Shown: positions 27,463 through 36,764, counted from the stretch's first letter. The stretch is 64,000 nt of DNA from Schumannella luteola (GCF_013408685.1 NZ_JACBZY010000001.1:3472001-3536000), one strand, 5' to 3'. The notes: generated by a model from the sequence alone, not told the origin. Numbers and translations are program-made.

Positions 27463-27906
27463 ATGGACGCACCGGAGAACGCCTTCGACAGCAGCCTCGG
27501 CTTGCTGCGATGGATCGGCTGGGCCCAGCGCAAGGCCGCTGAGGACTGGGTTCGCGAACGCGAGCTCAGCTTCGAGCAGGGCTTCGTGCTCGGGTACCTC
27601 GTCGACTCCCCCGGCGCGATCCAGCGCGACATCGCGCGGATGACCCGAACGAGCGCCGCGAGCGTGTCGAGCCTGCTGCAGGGACTCGAGCGCCGCGGAC
27701 TCGTCGAGCGCCGCACGGAGGAGGGCGACGAACGCAGCAAGCGCGTCTACGCGACGCCGACCGGTTCCGAGCTCATCGCCGGATTCGAGACCGCCATGGC
27801 CTCGGCCGACGAGGTCATCCTCGCCCCGCTCAGCGACGACGAGCGCTCCACGCTCGACGCCCTGCTGAGGAAGATCACCGCCGCGCTGCCCAAGCCCAGC
27901 CGCTAG
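27463..27906 (+). CDS. MarR-family transcriptional regulator
   Basis: A 147-residue winged-helix regulator. The ATG at 27463 sits seven bases from a perfect -10 box, so the transcript is leaderless. Recognition region: GAIQRDIARMTRTSAASVSSLLQGLERRGLVERRTEEGDERSKRVYAT, which has the MarR helix-turn-helix and wing with the D-x-R wing residues. It lies 215 bp upstream of a MATE exporter gene in the same direction and probably represses itself and the exporter; the operator sits inside its own promoter. Confidence 0.9.
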   Translation: MDAPENAFDSSLGLLRWIGWAQRKAAEDWVRERELSFEQGFVLGYLVDSPGAIQRDIARMTRTSAASVSSLLQGLERRGLVERRTEEGDERSKRVYATPTGSELIAGFETAMASADEVILAPLSDDERSTLDALLRKITAALPKPSR

Positions 27907-28121
27907 CAGCCCGCCACCGCCGAAGACCGCACCACCCTCGCCGCCGCCCTGGGCGGCCCCCTCGACGACCGGGATCTCCGGCGCGGATCCGTCCCGCGCA
28001 TCCCGACGACTCATCCCGCCACGCCGGCTGCCGCCGGCGCGCGCTCGACCCTGCCCGACCGGCCCCGCCGACCGAGCGCTGGCCGGCATGCCCCTTCGGC
28101 GTGCCCGGAAGGAGAATCACT

Positions 28122-29600
28122 ATGAGCACCTCAGAACCCGCCGCCACCGCGGCACCCGCCACCACGGCATCCGCGACCCCCTCATCCGCCGGCGCCGTCG
28201 GCTCGAACCGCTGGTACCTGTCGGCCGCGCCGATCGTGCGCGCCCTCATCCACCTCTGCGCCCCGATGGCCGCCGGCATGATCGTCGGCGCCGTCTACAA
28301 CGTCATCAACGCCGGCTTCATCGGCTCGCTGCACGACACCGCCCTGCTCGCCGCGATCACCTTCGGCACCCCGCTGCTCGGCCTGGTCATGGCGGTCGGC
28401 GGCGTCTTCGGCGTCGGCGGCGGCGCGCTCATCTCGCGCCTGCTCGGCGCGGCCGAGAAGAACCCGGCCGAGGCGGGCGAGATCAAGCACGCCTCCTCCG
28501 TCGCGGTCTGGGGTTCGGTGATCGCCGGCGCCGTCTTCGGCGTCGCGGGCCTGCTGCTGCTGAACCCGCTCGTCGGCCTGCTCGGGGCGGATGCGGCGGC
28601 TCACGCCGCCACGGCCTCGTACGTCGCGGTCATGCTCGCCTTCGTGCCGGTGCTGGCGCTCACCTTCTGCCTCGAGCAGCTGGTGCGCGCCGAGGGCGCG
28701 GCACGGCAGTCGATGATCGGCCTGATCCTCTCGACCGTGGGCAACCTCGTCTTCGACGTGCTGTTCATCCTCGTGCTGCACTGGGGCGTCGCCGGCGCGG
28801 CGCTCGCGCTGGGCCTGTCGAACGTGATCGCGGTGATCTACTACGGCACCTGGCTGCAGCGGAACAGCGAGTTCGTCAGCCTCTCGCCGCGCTGGTTCAC
28901 GCTGCGCGGCAGCATCCTGGGGCCGATCTTCGGCGTCGGGGTGAGCGAGCTGCTGCAGTCGTCGTTCCTCATCGTCACCTCGCTCGTGCTCAACAACCTC
29001 GCGGTCGCCTACGGCGACGGGCCTCTCGCCGCCATGGGCGTCGCGGTGCGCATCGCCCAGCTGCCGGAGTTCCTGGTGATGGGCATCACGATCGGCGTGC
29101 TGCCGCTGCTCGCCTACGCCTACGGCAAGGGCGACCGCGAGCGGCTCAACTCGGCACTGAAGGCGGCGGCTGTCGCGGTCGGCGTGATCGTGCTGGTGTT
29201 CTCGACGGTCGTGTTCGTGTTCCGCGAGCCGGTGTTCGAGCTGTTCTCCGACGACCACGCCGTGCTCGGCATCGGGCTCACGATCCTGACGGCGCAGCTC
29301 GTCGCGGCGATCGTGAACGGCTTCACGGGACTCATGACCTCGCTGTTCCAGGCGACCGGGCGCTCGGTGCCCGCGATCATCATCTCGATGGCGCAGGGCG
29401 TGCTGTTCATCCCGATCGTGCTGCTCGGCGACCTGTGGTTCGGTCTCGCCGGCATCGTCTGGTCGCTGACCGTGAGCGAGATCCTCGTCTTCCTGATCGG
29501 CGGCGGGATGTGGCTGGCCTCGCGCCGCGCCATCGACCGCGGGCTCGCCGAGGGCAGCCCCGAGCGCGCCGAGGAGGCGCTCGCCATGGCCGAGGGCTGA
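28122..29600 (+). CDS. MATE-family multidrug efflux transporter
   Basis: A 492-residue cation-coupled exporter with 12 hydrophobic segments in two homologous halves. The ATG at 28122 follows GGAAGGAG; an earlier ATG seven codons upstream is rejected for lack of spacing. After a 35-residue Ala/Thr-rich tail the first helix opens with LIHLCAPMAAGMIVGAVYNVINAGFIG, followed by VGGVFGVGGGALISRLLGA, both typical of NorM/DinF-like proteins. The second half starts near GPIFGVGVSELLQSSF. It is downstream of a MarR gene, so drug-inducible expression is likely. Confidence 0.9.
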   Translation: MSTSEPAATAAPATTASATPSSAGAVGSNRWYLSAAPIVRALIHLCAPMAAGMIVGAVYNVINAGFIGSLHDTALLAAITFGTPLLGLVMAVGGVFGVGGGALISRLLGAAEKNPAEAGEIKHASSVAVWGSVIAGAVFGVAGLLLLNPLVGLLGADAAAHAATASYVAVMLAFVPVLALTFCLEQLVRAEGAARQSMIGLILSTVGNLVFDVLFILVLHWGVAGAALALGLSNVIAVIYYGTWLQRNSEFVSLSPRWFTLRGSILGPIFGVGVSELLQSSFLIVTSLVLNNLAVAYGDGPLAAMGVAVRIAQLPEFLVMGITIGVLPLLAYAYGKGDRERLNSALKAAAVAVGVIVLVFSTVVFVFREPVFELFSDDHAVLGIGLTILTAQLVAAIVNGFTGLMTSLFQATGRSVPAIIISMAQGVLFIPIVLLGDLWFGLAGIVWSLTVSEILVFLIGGGMWLASRRAIDRGLAEGSPERAEEALAMAEG

Positions 29601-29653
29601 GCAGGGAGGGCTGAGCGGGGAGGGCTGAGCGGGGCTGAGCCCTTCCCGAACGG

Positions 29654-29693
29654 ACGAGAGCGCCGATCCCACCACCGGGGTCGGCGCTCTCGT
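29654..29693. terminator. Bidirectional terminator between the MATE gene and the aldehyde dehydrogenase operon
   Basis: Arms ACGAGAGCGCCGA (29654-29666) and TCGGCGCTCTCGT (29681-29693), 14-nt loop, between convergent genes. A short GGGAGGGCTGAGC repeat lies just before it (29603-29640). Confidence 0.7.
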
Positions 29694-29712
29694 GTTCTCT
29701 TCTCGGCTCGGC

Positions 29713-31254
29713 TCAGGCGTAGGGATCGGCGATGCCGATGTACCGCGTCTCGAGGTACTCGTCGATGCCCTCGAAGCCGCCCTCGCGGCCGAGCCCCGAC
29801 TGCTTGACGCCGCCGAAGGGCGCCGCCGGGTTCGACACGATGCCCGTGTTGAGTCCGAACATGCCGACCTCGAGCTCTTCGGCCAGACGCAGCCCGCGGT
29901 TGAGGTCGCGGGTGAAGGCGTAGGCCACGAGGCCGAATTCGGTGTCGTTCGCGAGCGCGATCGCCTCCGCCTCGTCCGCGAAGGTCTGCACCGGCGCGAC
30001 CGGTCCGAAGATCTCCTCGCGCAGGATGCGGGCGCCGGCCGGCACGCCGGTCAGCACGGTCGGCTCGTAGTAGAAGCCGGCCCCGTCGCGGGCGCGACCT
30101 CCGATGGCGACCGCTGCGCCCTCGGCCTCGGCCTCGGCGACGAGCTCGGCGACCTTGTCGCGGGTCGCGGCGTCGACGAGCGGCCCGATCCGCGTTCCCG
30201 GCTCGGTGCCGCGGGCGAGGGTGAACTCGCGCATCCGCTCGACCAGTCGCGCGGTGAACTCCGGTGCGACCGACTCGTGCACGAGGATGCGGTTCGCCGC
30301 CGTGCAGGCCTCGCCGTTGTTGCGGAACTTCGCCAGCAGCGCGCCCTCCACGGCCCTGTCGAGGTCGGCATCCTCGAACACGAGCAGCGGCGCGTTGCCG
30401 CCGAGCTCCATCGAGACGCGCAGCACCTGATCCGCCGCGGCGGCGATGAGCCGACGGCCGACCTCGGTCGACCCGGTGAAGGAGAGCTTGCGCAGGCGGG
30501 AGTCGGCGATGAGCGGCGCGGTGACGGCTCCGGCGGTCGAGGTCGGGACGACGTTGAGCACGCCCGCGGGAAGCCCCGCCTCCTGCAGCACCTGCGCGAA
30601 GAGCAGCGCCGTGAGCGGCGTCTGCGCGGCGGGCTTGAGCACCATCGTGCAGCCGGCCGCGATCGCCGGGGCGATCTTGCGGGTCGCCATCGCCAGCGGG
30701 AAGTTCCACGGCGTGATGAACAGGCTCGGGCCCACCGGGCGCTTCGTCACCATGAGGCGGCTGCGCCCATCCGGCGCTGTCGCGAAACGGCCCGAGATGC
30801 GTGCGGTCTCCTCCGAGAACCAGCGCAGGAACTCGGCGCCGTAAGCGACCTCCCCGCGCGACTCGGCGAGCGGCTTGCCCATCTCGAGCGTCATGAGCAG
30901 CGCGAAGTCGTCGGCGCGGGCGGTGACCGCCTCGAAGGCGCGGCGCAGGATCTCGGCGCGCTCGCGCGGCGCCGTGCGACCCCAGTCGCGCTGGGCGGCG
31001 TGCGCCGCGGCGAGCGCCGCATCGCCGTCGTCGACGGTCGCGTCGGCGATCGAGAGCAGCACCTGCTCGGTCGAGGGGTCGAGCACCTCGAGCCGGCGAC
31101 CCGTGCTCGAGTCGCGCCACTCCCCCGCGATCAGCAGACCGGTGGGCACGCGGGCGAGCAGCTCGCGCTCGGCGTCGCTCTGGCCGCCGATGACCGGGCT
31201 CGGCGAGGCCGGTCGCGCGGTGGACGAAGCGGCGCCGCCGCCGACGCCGCTCAC
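29713..31254 (-). CDS. Succinate-semialdehyde dehydrogenase-type aldehyde dehydrogenase
   Basis: A 513-residue NAD(P)-dependent dehydrogenase. The GTG start overlaps the stop of the alcohol dehydrogenase gene. Conserved: FITPWNFPLAMATRKIAPAIAAGC (cofactor fold), FTGSTEVGR, catalytic Glu in MELGGNAPLLVFEDAD, and catalytic Cys in NNGEACTAANRI. The NGEACTA and FGLNTGIVSNPAAPFGG segments are those of GabD-like enzymes. The first 25 residues are an extra flexible tail. It is the final gene of the 10.6-kb array and may feed a semialdehyde into central metabolism. Confidence 0.88.
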   Translation of the reverse strand: MSGVGGGAASSTARPASPSPVIGGQSDAERELLARVPTGLLIAGEWRDSSTGRRLEVLDPSTEQVLLSIADATVDDGDAALAAAHAAQRDWGRTAPRERAEILRRAFEAVTARADDFALLMTLEMGKPLAESRGEVAYGAEFLRWFSEETARISGRFATAPDGRSRLMVTKRPVGPSLFITPWNFPLAMATRKIAPAIAAGCTMVLKPAAQTPLTALLFAQVLQEAGLPAGVLNVVPTSTAGAVTAPLIADSRLRKLSFTGSTEVGRRLIAAAADQVLRVSMELGGNAPLLVFEDADLDRAVEGALLAKFRNNGEACTAANRILVHESVAPEFTARLVERMREFTLARGTEPGTRIGPLVDAATRDKVAELVAEAEAEGAAVAIGGRARDGAGFYYEPTVLTGVPAGARILREEIFGPVAPVQTFADEAEAIALANDTEFGLVAYAFTRDLNRGLRLAEELEVGMFGLNTGIVSNPAAPFGGVKQSGLGREGGFEGIDEYLETRYIGIADPYA

Positions 31255-32480
31255 AGCGCCGCTCGCAGGATCTCGACGATCTGCTCGGCCGTCGGGTCGA
31301 GGGGATTGTTGACCGTGACCGCGTCGGCGAGGGTGTCGGCGGCGAGCGAGGCCAGCGCCTCCTCGGTCACGCCGAAGCGCGTGAGCGGCGCGACCAGACC
31401 GACCGCAGCGGCGAGGCCCGTGACGGCGGTGATCGCCGCATCCGCGTTGACGGCGTCGCTGGCGGCGGTGTCGCCGACGCCGAGCGCGAAGGCCGCGCGG
31501 GCGAGACGCTGCTCGCGCACGGCGCGGTTCAGCTCGAGCACGCCGCCCGCGACGAGCGCGAGAGCGAGGCCGTGCGGGATGTCGAAGCGGCCGCCGAGCG
31601 GATGCGCGATGCCGTGCACGAGGCCGAGTCCGGTGTGCGAGAAGCCGACCCCGGCGACGTGGCTGGCGAGCAGCAGCTCGCTGCGCGCCTCGAGGTCGGA
31701 GCCGTCGGCGACCGCGCGCGGCAGGTAGGTCGACACCGTCGCGATGACCTGCAGCGCGATGCCGTCGGAGTAGGGGTTCGCGCGCCGCGAGAGGTACGAC
31801 TCGAGCGCGTGGATCAGCGCGTCGAAGCCGGTCGCGGCGGTCGCGGCCGGCGGCAGGCCGACGGTGAGCTCGGGGTCGAGGATCGCCGCCTTCGCGAGAG
31901 CGCTGTCGTGGCCGACGTAGAACTTGCGGTGGCCGACCACGTCGGTGATGACGCCGAAGGCGTTCACCTCGGCGCCCGTGCCCGCGGTCGTCGGGATGGC
32001 CACGATCGGCAGCGCCGCGTGCGCGAACGGGGTCGCGTAGTCGAGCGCGATGCCGCGCTCGGGGTTGACGGCGCCGAGCGAGATGCCCTTGGCCGCATCG
32101 AGCGACGAGCCGCCGCCGACCGACACCAGCGCATCCGCCCCGACCGCGGCGGCGAGATCGCTGCCGGCGTCGAGGTTCGTCGTGGTCGGGTTCGGGGTGA
32201 CCTCGCCGTAGACGTGCACGGCCAGCCCGGCGGCCTCGAGCGAGGCCCGCACCGCGGCGACGATCGGCGACGCCGCGAGGAAGGGGTCGGTGACGATGAG
32301 CACCGTCGTCGCGCCGAGCCCGCCGACGATCGCGCCGACCTCGGCCACGCGGCCCCGGCCGAAGTGCGCGACCGGCTTCGGGTCGAGCGTGAGCTGCGTG
32401 TCGGCGAGCGGGGCGGGCAGCGGAGCGAGGCGCGTGCCGACCGCGTCGTGCGCCGCGGGGGCGCCGTCGACGCCGCTCAC
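31251..32480 (-). CDS. Iron-containing alcohol dehydrogenase
   Basis: A 409-residue group-III alcohol dehydrogenase with a GTG start overlapping the previous stop. The NAD-binding GGGSSLDAAKGISL and the second signature AIPTTAGTGAEV are intact. Metal ligands are seen as Asp in KAAILDPELT, and His residues in GFDALIHALESYLS, GLGLVHGIAHPLGGRFDIPHGLA. It interconverts an alcohol and an aldehyde with NAD. Its partners in the operon are two aldehyde dehydrogenases, so it probably supplies an aldehyde to one of them. Confidence 0.9.
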   Translation of the reverse strand: MSGVDGAPAAHDAVGTRLAPLPAPLADTQLTLDPKPVAHFGRGRVAEVGAIVGGLGATTVLIVTDPFLAASPIVAAVRASLEAAGLAVHVYGEVTPNPTTTNLDAGSDLAAAVGADALVSVGGGSSLDAAKGISLGAVNPERGIALDYATPFAHAALPIVAIPTTAGTGAEVNAFGVITDVVGHRKFYVGHDSALAKAAILDPELTVGLPPAATAATGFDALIHALESYLSRRANPYSDGIALQVIATVSTYLPRAVADGSDLEARSELLLASHVAGVGFSHTGLGLVHGIAHPLGGRFDIPHGLALALVAGGVLELNRAVREQRLARAAFALGVGDTAASDAVNADAAITAVTGLAAAVGLVAPLTRFGVTEEALASLAADTLADAVTVNNPLDPTAEQIVEILRAAL

Positions 32481-33430
32481 GCGGGCACCGGCTCGGCCGT
32501 GGCGGTGTCGGCGGCCGCGGCGGCGGCGCGCCGCAGCGGAACCCCCGCGACATCCTCGTAGAGCTTGACCGGCGTCATCTCGCCGGCGAGGTCGCCGTAC
32601 TGCGCCTTCGCGCGGCGGTAGATCTGCTCGACGACGGCCGAGAGCTCGGCGGGCACGCCGACCGAGCGGGCCAGGTCGATCGACAGCCCGAGGTCCTTGC
32701 AGGCGAGGGCGATCGCGAAGCCCTCGTCGTAGTCGCCGTGGTCGAGGATCGACAGCACGTCGTTCTGCACGAAGTTCGAGTTCGCGGGGCTCGCGACGAG
32801 CGACTCGCGCAGCACGCCGAGGTCGACGCCGGCCTTGACGCCGATCGCGAGCACCTCCGCCGTCGCGACGAGGTGCGAGAACCAGAGCTGGTTGATCATG
32901 AGCTTGACCGCGTAGCCGGCTCCGGCGGCGCCGACGTGCAGGATGCGCTCCGGGTCGCCCATCGCCTCGAAGACGGGGCGCAGACGGGCGACGTCGGCCG
33001 CGTCGCCGCCGACGAAGATCTGCAGCATGCCGGTGGCGGCGCCGATCGACATCCCGCTGACCGGGGCGTCGAGGATGCGCAGCCCGCGCTCGGCGAAGTC
33101 GCGGCGCACCCGCTCGGCCGGCTCGGGCACCGAGGTCGACATGTCGATCCAGGTGCCGCCGTCGCGGATGCCGGCGAGGATGCCGTCGGCGCCGTGCAGC
33201 ACGGCCTCGACGTGACGCGGCGTCGGCAGCATCGTGATGACGAGGTCGCTCAGCGCGGCGACCTGCGCGGGCGACTCGGCCCAGAGGGCGCCGCCGGCGA
33301 TGAGCTCGGCGGCCGACTCGGGTCGCAGGTCGGTGACGACCAGCGGGAAGCCGGCCTTCTGCAGGTTGCGGGTCATGCCCGAGCCCATGTTGCCCAGGCC
33401 GATGAAGCCGACGGTGGGGAGGTTGGTCAT
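32477..33430 (-). CDS. Beta-hydroxyacid dehydrogenase (3-hydroxyisobutyrate dehydrogenase family)
   Basis: A 317-residue NAD(P)-dependent enzyme. Rossmann motif GFIGLGNMGSGMTRNL at residues 8-23, the substrate-binding LDAPVSGMSIGAATGML, and the catalytic Lys in GYAVKLMINQLWFSH are all present; the family NKxxNN-type element is KLMINQ. Candidate substrates are 3-hydroxyisobutyrate, tartronate semialdehyde or a related hydroxyacid. It lies 127 bp after the aldehyde dehydrogenase gene, the widest gap in the array; no promoter was recognised there. Confidence 0.9.
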   Translation of the reverse strand: MTNLPTVGFIGLGNMGSGMTRNLQKAGFPLVVTDLRPESAAELIAGGALWAESPAQVAALSDLVITMLPTPRHVEAVLHGADGILAGIRDGGTWIDMSTSVPEPAERVRRDFAERGLRILDAPVSGMSIGAATGMLQIFVGGDAADVARLRPVFEAMGDPERILHVGAAGAGYAVKLMINQLWFSHLVATAEVLAIGVKAGVDLGVLRESLVASPANSNFVQNDVLSILDHGDYDEGFAIALACKDLGLSIDLARSVGVPAELSAVVEQIYRRAKAQYGDLAGEMTPVKLYEDVAGVPLRRAAAAAADTATAEPVPA

Positions 33431-33557
33431 TGCTCTGTCTCTCTCGAGGTCGGTCGCAGCTCTGCGACGCGGTTCAGGAAGCGGTGGTGCGGCGGCCGAG
33501 GGGTCGGCCGAGCCTCGCGCACGGTGCAGGCGGCGCGAGAGGGATGCGGGATCCGGC

Positions 33558-35042
33558 TCAGTCGAGCTGGATCCAGGTGGTCTTGAGTCCGGTGTACGAC
33601 TCGAGCGCGTGCAGCGATCGGTCGCGCCCCGCACCGGACTGGCCGAAGCCGCCGAACGGGGTGATGACGTCGGCGACGTCGAAGGTGTTGACCCAGACGG
33701 TTCCGGCGCGCAGGCGACGAGCGACTTTGTGGGCCGTCGAGACGTCGCTCGTCCAGACGCTCGCGGCGAGGCCGTAGCGGCTGTCATTGGCGACCCGCAC
33801 GCCCTCCTCGGTGTCGCGCACGGTGGTGACGGCGAGCGCCGGACCGAAGATCTCCTCCTGGCCGATGCGCCCGGCGTTGTCGACGCCGTCGAAGACGGTC
33901 GGCTCGACGTAGTAGCCCGACTCGACGCCGGCCGGGTGCAGCTGGCGCCCGCCGTGCACGGTGGCTCCCTCGGACCGCGCGACCTCGGTGTAGCCGAGCA
34001 CGCGCTCGAGCTGCACGGCGCTCGCGATCGTGCCGAGCTGGGTCGTCTCGTCGAGGGGATCACCCTGGGTGAGCGAGCGGCCGACGGCGAGCACCGCATC
34101 CACCAGCTCGTCGTGCACGCGCTCGTGCACGATCAGCCTGCTGCCGCCGTGGCAGGTCTGGCCGGCGTTGTAGAAGATGCCCCAGGCGACGGCCGAGGCG
34201 GCGGCCTGGATGTCCTTGACGTCGTCGAGCACGAGCTGCGGCGACTTGCCGCCGAGCTCGAGCGAGACCTGCTTGCCGTTCGACTCCCCCGCGTAGCGCT
34301 GGAAGGCGAGACCGACGGCGGGCGACCCGGTGAAGGCGACCTTGTCGACGCGCGGATGCCGGCCGAGCGCCTGTCCGGCGACGGCGCCGAGTCCCGGCAC
34401 CACGTTGAACACGCCGTCGGGGATGCCGGCCTCGGCCGCCAGCTCGGCGAGCTTGAGCGCCGAGAGGCTGGTCAGCTCGGCCGGCTTCAGCACGACCGAG
34501 TTGCCGGTGGCGAGGGCCGGGGCGATCTTCCACGCGGTGATGATGAGCGGGTAGTTCCACGGCACGACCGCGCCGATCACGCCGAGCGGCTCGCGGGTGA
34601 CGAGCGCGACCGCGCTCTCGGGCGCCGGGGCGATCTCGTCGCCGACCTTGTCGAGCGCCTCGGCGTACCAGCGGATGACCCGCGCCGCGGTCGGCACATC
34701 GACGTTCCGCGCGTCGCCGATCGGATGCCCGGAGTCGATCGACTCCAGCAGCGCCAGCTCGTCGAGGTTCGCCAGCAGCAGGTCGGCGAAGCGCAGCAGC
34801 ACGCGCTGGCGCTCGCGGCGGTCGGCGCGCGACCACACGCCGGAGAGGAAGGCGCGCTCGGCGGCGGTGACCGCCGCATCCACGTCGACCTCGCCGGCCG
34901 ACGACACGGCGGTGATGAGGCTGCCGTCGCGCGGGGCGATCGTGTCGAAGGTGCCTCCGTCGGCGGCGGGACGGAATGCTCCGTCGATGAAGAGCCGGGT
35001 CTCGGGGCGCAGGGCCGCCGCTGCGGCGATCCAGTCGGTCAT
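33558..35042 (-). CDS. Aldehyde dehydrogenase (betaine-aldehyde / aminobutyraldehyde type)
   Basis: A 494-residue dehydrogenase. Seen: VVPWNYPLIITAWKIAPALATGN, FTGSPAVGLAF, catalytic Glu in SLELGGKSPQLVLDD, and catalytic Cys in YNAGQTCHGGSRLIVHE. The GQ-T-C-HGGSR and WTSDVSTAHKVARRLRAGTVWVN parts place it near PuuC/BetB-like enzymes that act on amino-aldehydes. The OpuC-type importer in the same array makes a quaternary-amine-derived aldehyde plausible, but this is not proven. Confidence 0.88.
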   Translation of the reverse strand: MTDWIAAAAALRPETRLFIDGAFRPAADGGTFDTIAPRDGSLITAVSSAGEVDVDAAVTAAERAFLSGVWSRADRRERQRVLLRFADLLLANLDELALLESIDSGHPIGDARNVDVPTAARVIRWYAEALDKVGDEIAPAPESAVALVTREPLGVIGAVVPWNYPLIITAWKIAPALATGNSVVLKPAELTSLSALKLAELAAEAGIPDGVFNVVPGLGAVAGQALGRHPRVDKVAFTGSPAVGLAFQRYAGESNGKQVSLELGGKSPQLVLDDVKDIQAAASAVAWGIFYNAGQTCHGGSRLIVHERVHDELVDAVLAVGRSLTQGDPLDETTQLGTIASAVQLERVLGYTEVARSEGATVHGGRQLHPAGVESGYYVEPTVFDGVDNAGRIGQEEIFGPALAVTTVRDTEEGVRVANDSRYGLAASVWTSDVSTAHKVARRLRAGTVWVNTFDVADVITPFGGFGQSGAGRDRSLHALESYTGLKTTWIQLD

Positions 35043-35118
35043 GGGGTGCTGCTCCTGCAGTGGTGGGCGGATCGGAGGGTCAGGAGAGGGACAGGGAGGT
35101 GCGGATGACGCGGCCGCG

Positions 35119-36225
35119 TCAGCTGACGGTGAAGCGCTTCACGGCGTCGTGATCGATGCGGGCGCCGAGGCCCGGCGCCTCCGGCACGACGAGGTCGCCG
35201 GCGGCGTCGATCATGAGCGGCTCCATGAAGAAGTCGCGGCGCTCGGGCGTCCAGCCCGGCGGGTCGTAGGGGAACTCGAGGTACGGACCCGCGTCGACGC
35301 CGGCGGCGACGTGCAGGTTCGCGAGCAGCCCGAGCCCGTTCGACCAGGTGTGCGGGGTGAAGGAGCGGTGGCGCAGGTTCGCCGACTCGGCCACCTGGCG
35401 GGCGCGGTGCATGCCCACGGCGAGCGCCACATCCGGCTGGTAGATGTCGAAGGCGTCGGCCTCGATGAGCGCCATGATCTCGGGCAGGCTGCGCACCATC
35501 TCGCCGCCGGAGATCTGGATGCCGGTCTCGGCCCGCACGCGGCGGGCTCCGATGACGTCCACCTGCGGCAGCGGCTCCTCGAGCCAGAGCACGCCCAGCT
35601 CGGCGAGCTCGGCCGCGACCCGCTGCACCTTGGCGAGCGGCAGGGCGGCCTCGATGTCGCCCGACATGCGCCACATCTGGTTGAGGTCGACCATGAGGTC
35701 GAAGTCGTCGCCGACGGCCTCGCGGGCGGCCCGTACCGAGGCGATCCCCTCGGCGAGGCGATCGCGGGCGATGCGGATCTTGACGGCCTTGAAGCCGACC
35801 TCGCGCGCGGCGAGCACCGACTCAGCCCGCGCCTCCGGCGCCTTCAGCTCGCCGCTCGAGGCGTAGGCGGGCAGGCGGTCGCGGGCGCCGCCGAACAGCA
35901 CGCTCACCGGCAGCCCGGCGACCTGCCCGACGATGTCCCACAGCGCCGCCTCGAGCGGCCAGTAGCGTCCGCCGTGGAAGTTGATCGTCTCGATGCGGCG
36001 CACCTGGTTGAGGATCTGCAGCGGATCGGTGCCGAGGAACAGGTGCTCGTAGGCCTCGAAGCCGTCCATCGTGTCGCCCGAGCCGTAGCCGACGAGGCCC
36101 TCGTCGGTCTCGACCGTGACGAGCGTCGCCGCGAACTCGCGACGCGGGTCCGGATCCCAGGCCGCGTTGAACGGCGGATCGAGGGGCAGGTTCATCCGCG
36201 TGAGGCGGATGGCGGTGATCTTCAT
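35119..36225 (-). CDS. Enolase-superfamily dehydratase/racemase (mandelate racemase subgroup)
   Basis: A 368-residue protein whose ATG overlaps the Fae stop by one base (TGATG). The capping domain is followed by the barrel: base residues in FKAVKIRIARD (K-x-R), metal ligands Asp in DLMVDLNQMW, Glu in LWLEEPLPQVD and Glu in ISGGEMV, and a C-terminal His in SFTPHTWSNG that acts as acid/base in the mandelate-racemase subgroup. This is consistent with dehydration of a sugar acid or epimerisation of an acid; the substrate cannot be read off. Downstream oxidoreductases would process the product. Confidence 0.88.
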   Translation of the reverse strand: MKITAIRLTRMNLPLDPPFNAAWDPDPRREFAATLVTVETDEGLVGYGSGDTMDGFEAYEHLFLGTDPLQILNQVRRIETINFHGGRYWPLEAALWDIVGQVAGLPVSVLFGGARDRLPAYASSGELKAPEARAESVLAAREVGFKAVKIRIARDRLAEGIASVRAAREAVGDDFDLMVDLNQMWRMSGDIEAALPLAKVQRVAAELAELGVLWLEEPLPQVDVIGARRVRAETGIQISGGEMVRSLPEIMALIEADAFDIYQPDVALAVGMHRARQVAESANLRHRSFTPHTWSNGLGLLANLHVAAGVDAGPYLEFPYDPPGWTPERRDFFMEPLMIDAAGDLVVPEAPGLGARIDHDAVKRFTVS

Positions 36226-36764
36226 CAGGAGGCACCCGGGGTGGTAGAAGCGGCGGTCGGAGGGGCGGTGTAGAAGGGGTTGGCAGCGGCGTCGCGCGCG
36301 GCGACGACGTCGTCGAGGGCGGGGAGACCGCGCAGTCCGTTCTCGAGCGCGGTGCGCACCGAGAGACGGTTGTTGCGATAGACGGTGTCGGCGTCGTCGG
36401 CGCCGGGGTTCACCCAGACCGCCGCGACGAGCGCGTGCGTGTCGGAGTGCTCGGCGGGGATGATGCCGTCGGCGACGGCATCGGCGACGCCCGCCGCGAT
36501 GCCGGCCTGCGCGGGCCCCCAGATCAGCAGCCCGTGCTCGTCGCCGGCCGGAGCGGCCTTCGTGACGAACAGGGTCAGCGGCTTCACCGGGAGCGAGGGT
36601 CGCAGCACGGTCACGAAGGGCACGTGCCCGGCGCTCGGGGTGGCGAGCGCGGTCGCCCACGCCACCCCCGCCGGTCCGTCGCGGTGGCCGAGCACGGTGT
36701 TCACGTGCGCGGCGTTCACGCCCTCGCCGATGAAGCTCTCGCCGATCTGGAGGCCCGCGGTCAT
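36225..36764 (-). CDS. Formaldehyde-activating enzyme (Fae) homologue
   Basis: A 179-residue protein. The N-terminus (IGESFIGEGVNAAHVNTVLG, then HRDGPAGVAWATALA) matches the Fae family, including the catalytic His (about residue 20) that binds formaldehyde. The core LRPSLPVKPLTLFVTKA and WGPAQAGIAAGVADAVADGIIP is equally typical. In true Fae the residue after His-x is Asp; here it is Asn. Fae condenses formaldehyde with tetrahydromethanopterin, a cofactor not expected in this lineage. Its partner could be another pterin or a different aldehyde. It overlaps both neighbours by one base, so it is firmly part of the operon. Confidence 0.82.
   Translation of the reverse strand: MTAGLQIGESFIGEGVNAAHVNTVLGHRDGPAGVAWATALATPSAGHVPFVTVLRPSLPVKPLTLFVTKAAPAGDEHGLLIWGPAQAGIAAGVADAVADGIIPAEHSDTHALVAAVWVNPGADDADTVYRNNRLSVRTALENGLRGLPALDDVVAARDAAANPFYTAPPTAASTTPGAS

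Noticed and set aside
32490-34099. N-terminal extensions of the dehydrogenase frames in the catabolic array
   Set aside because: Extensions are Arg/Ala/Ser-rich antisense or frame-shadow sequence; conserved N-termini begin at the chosen starts.
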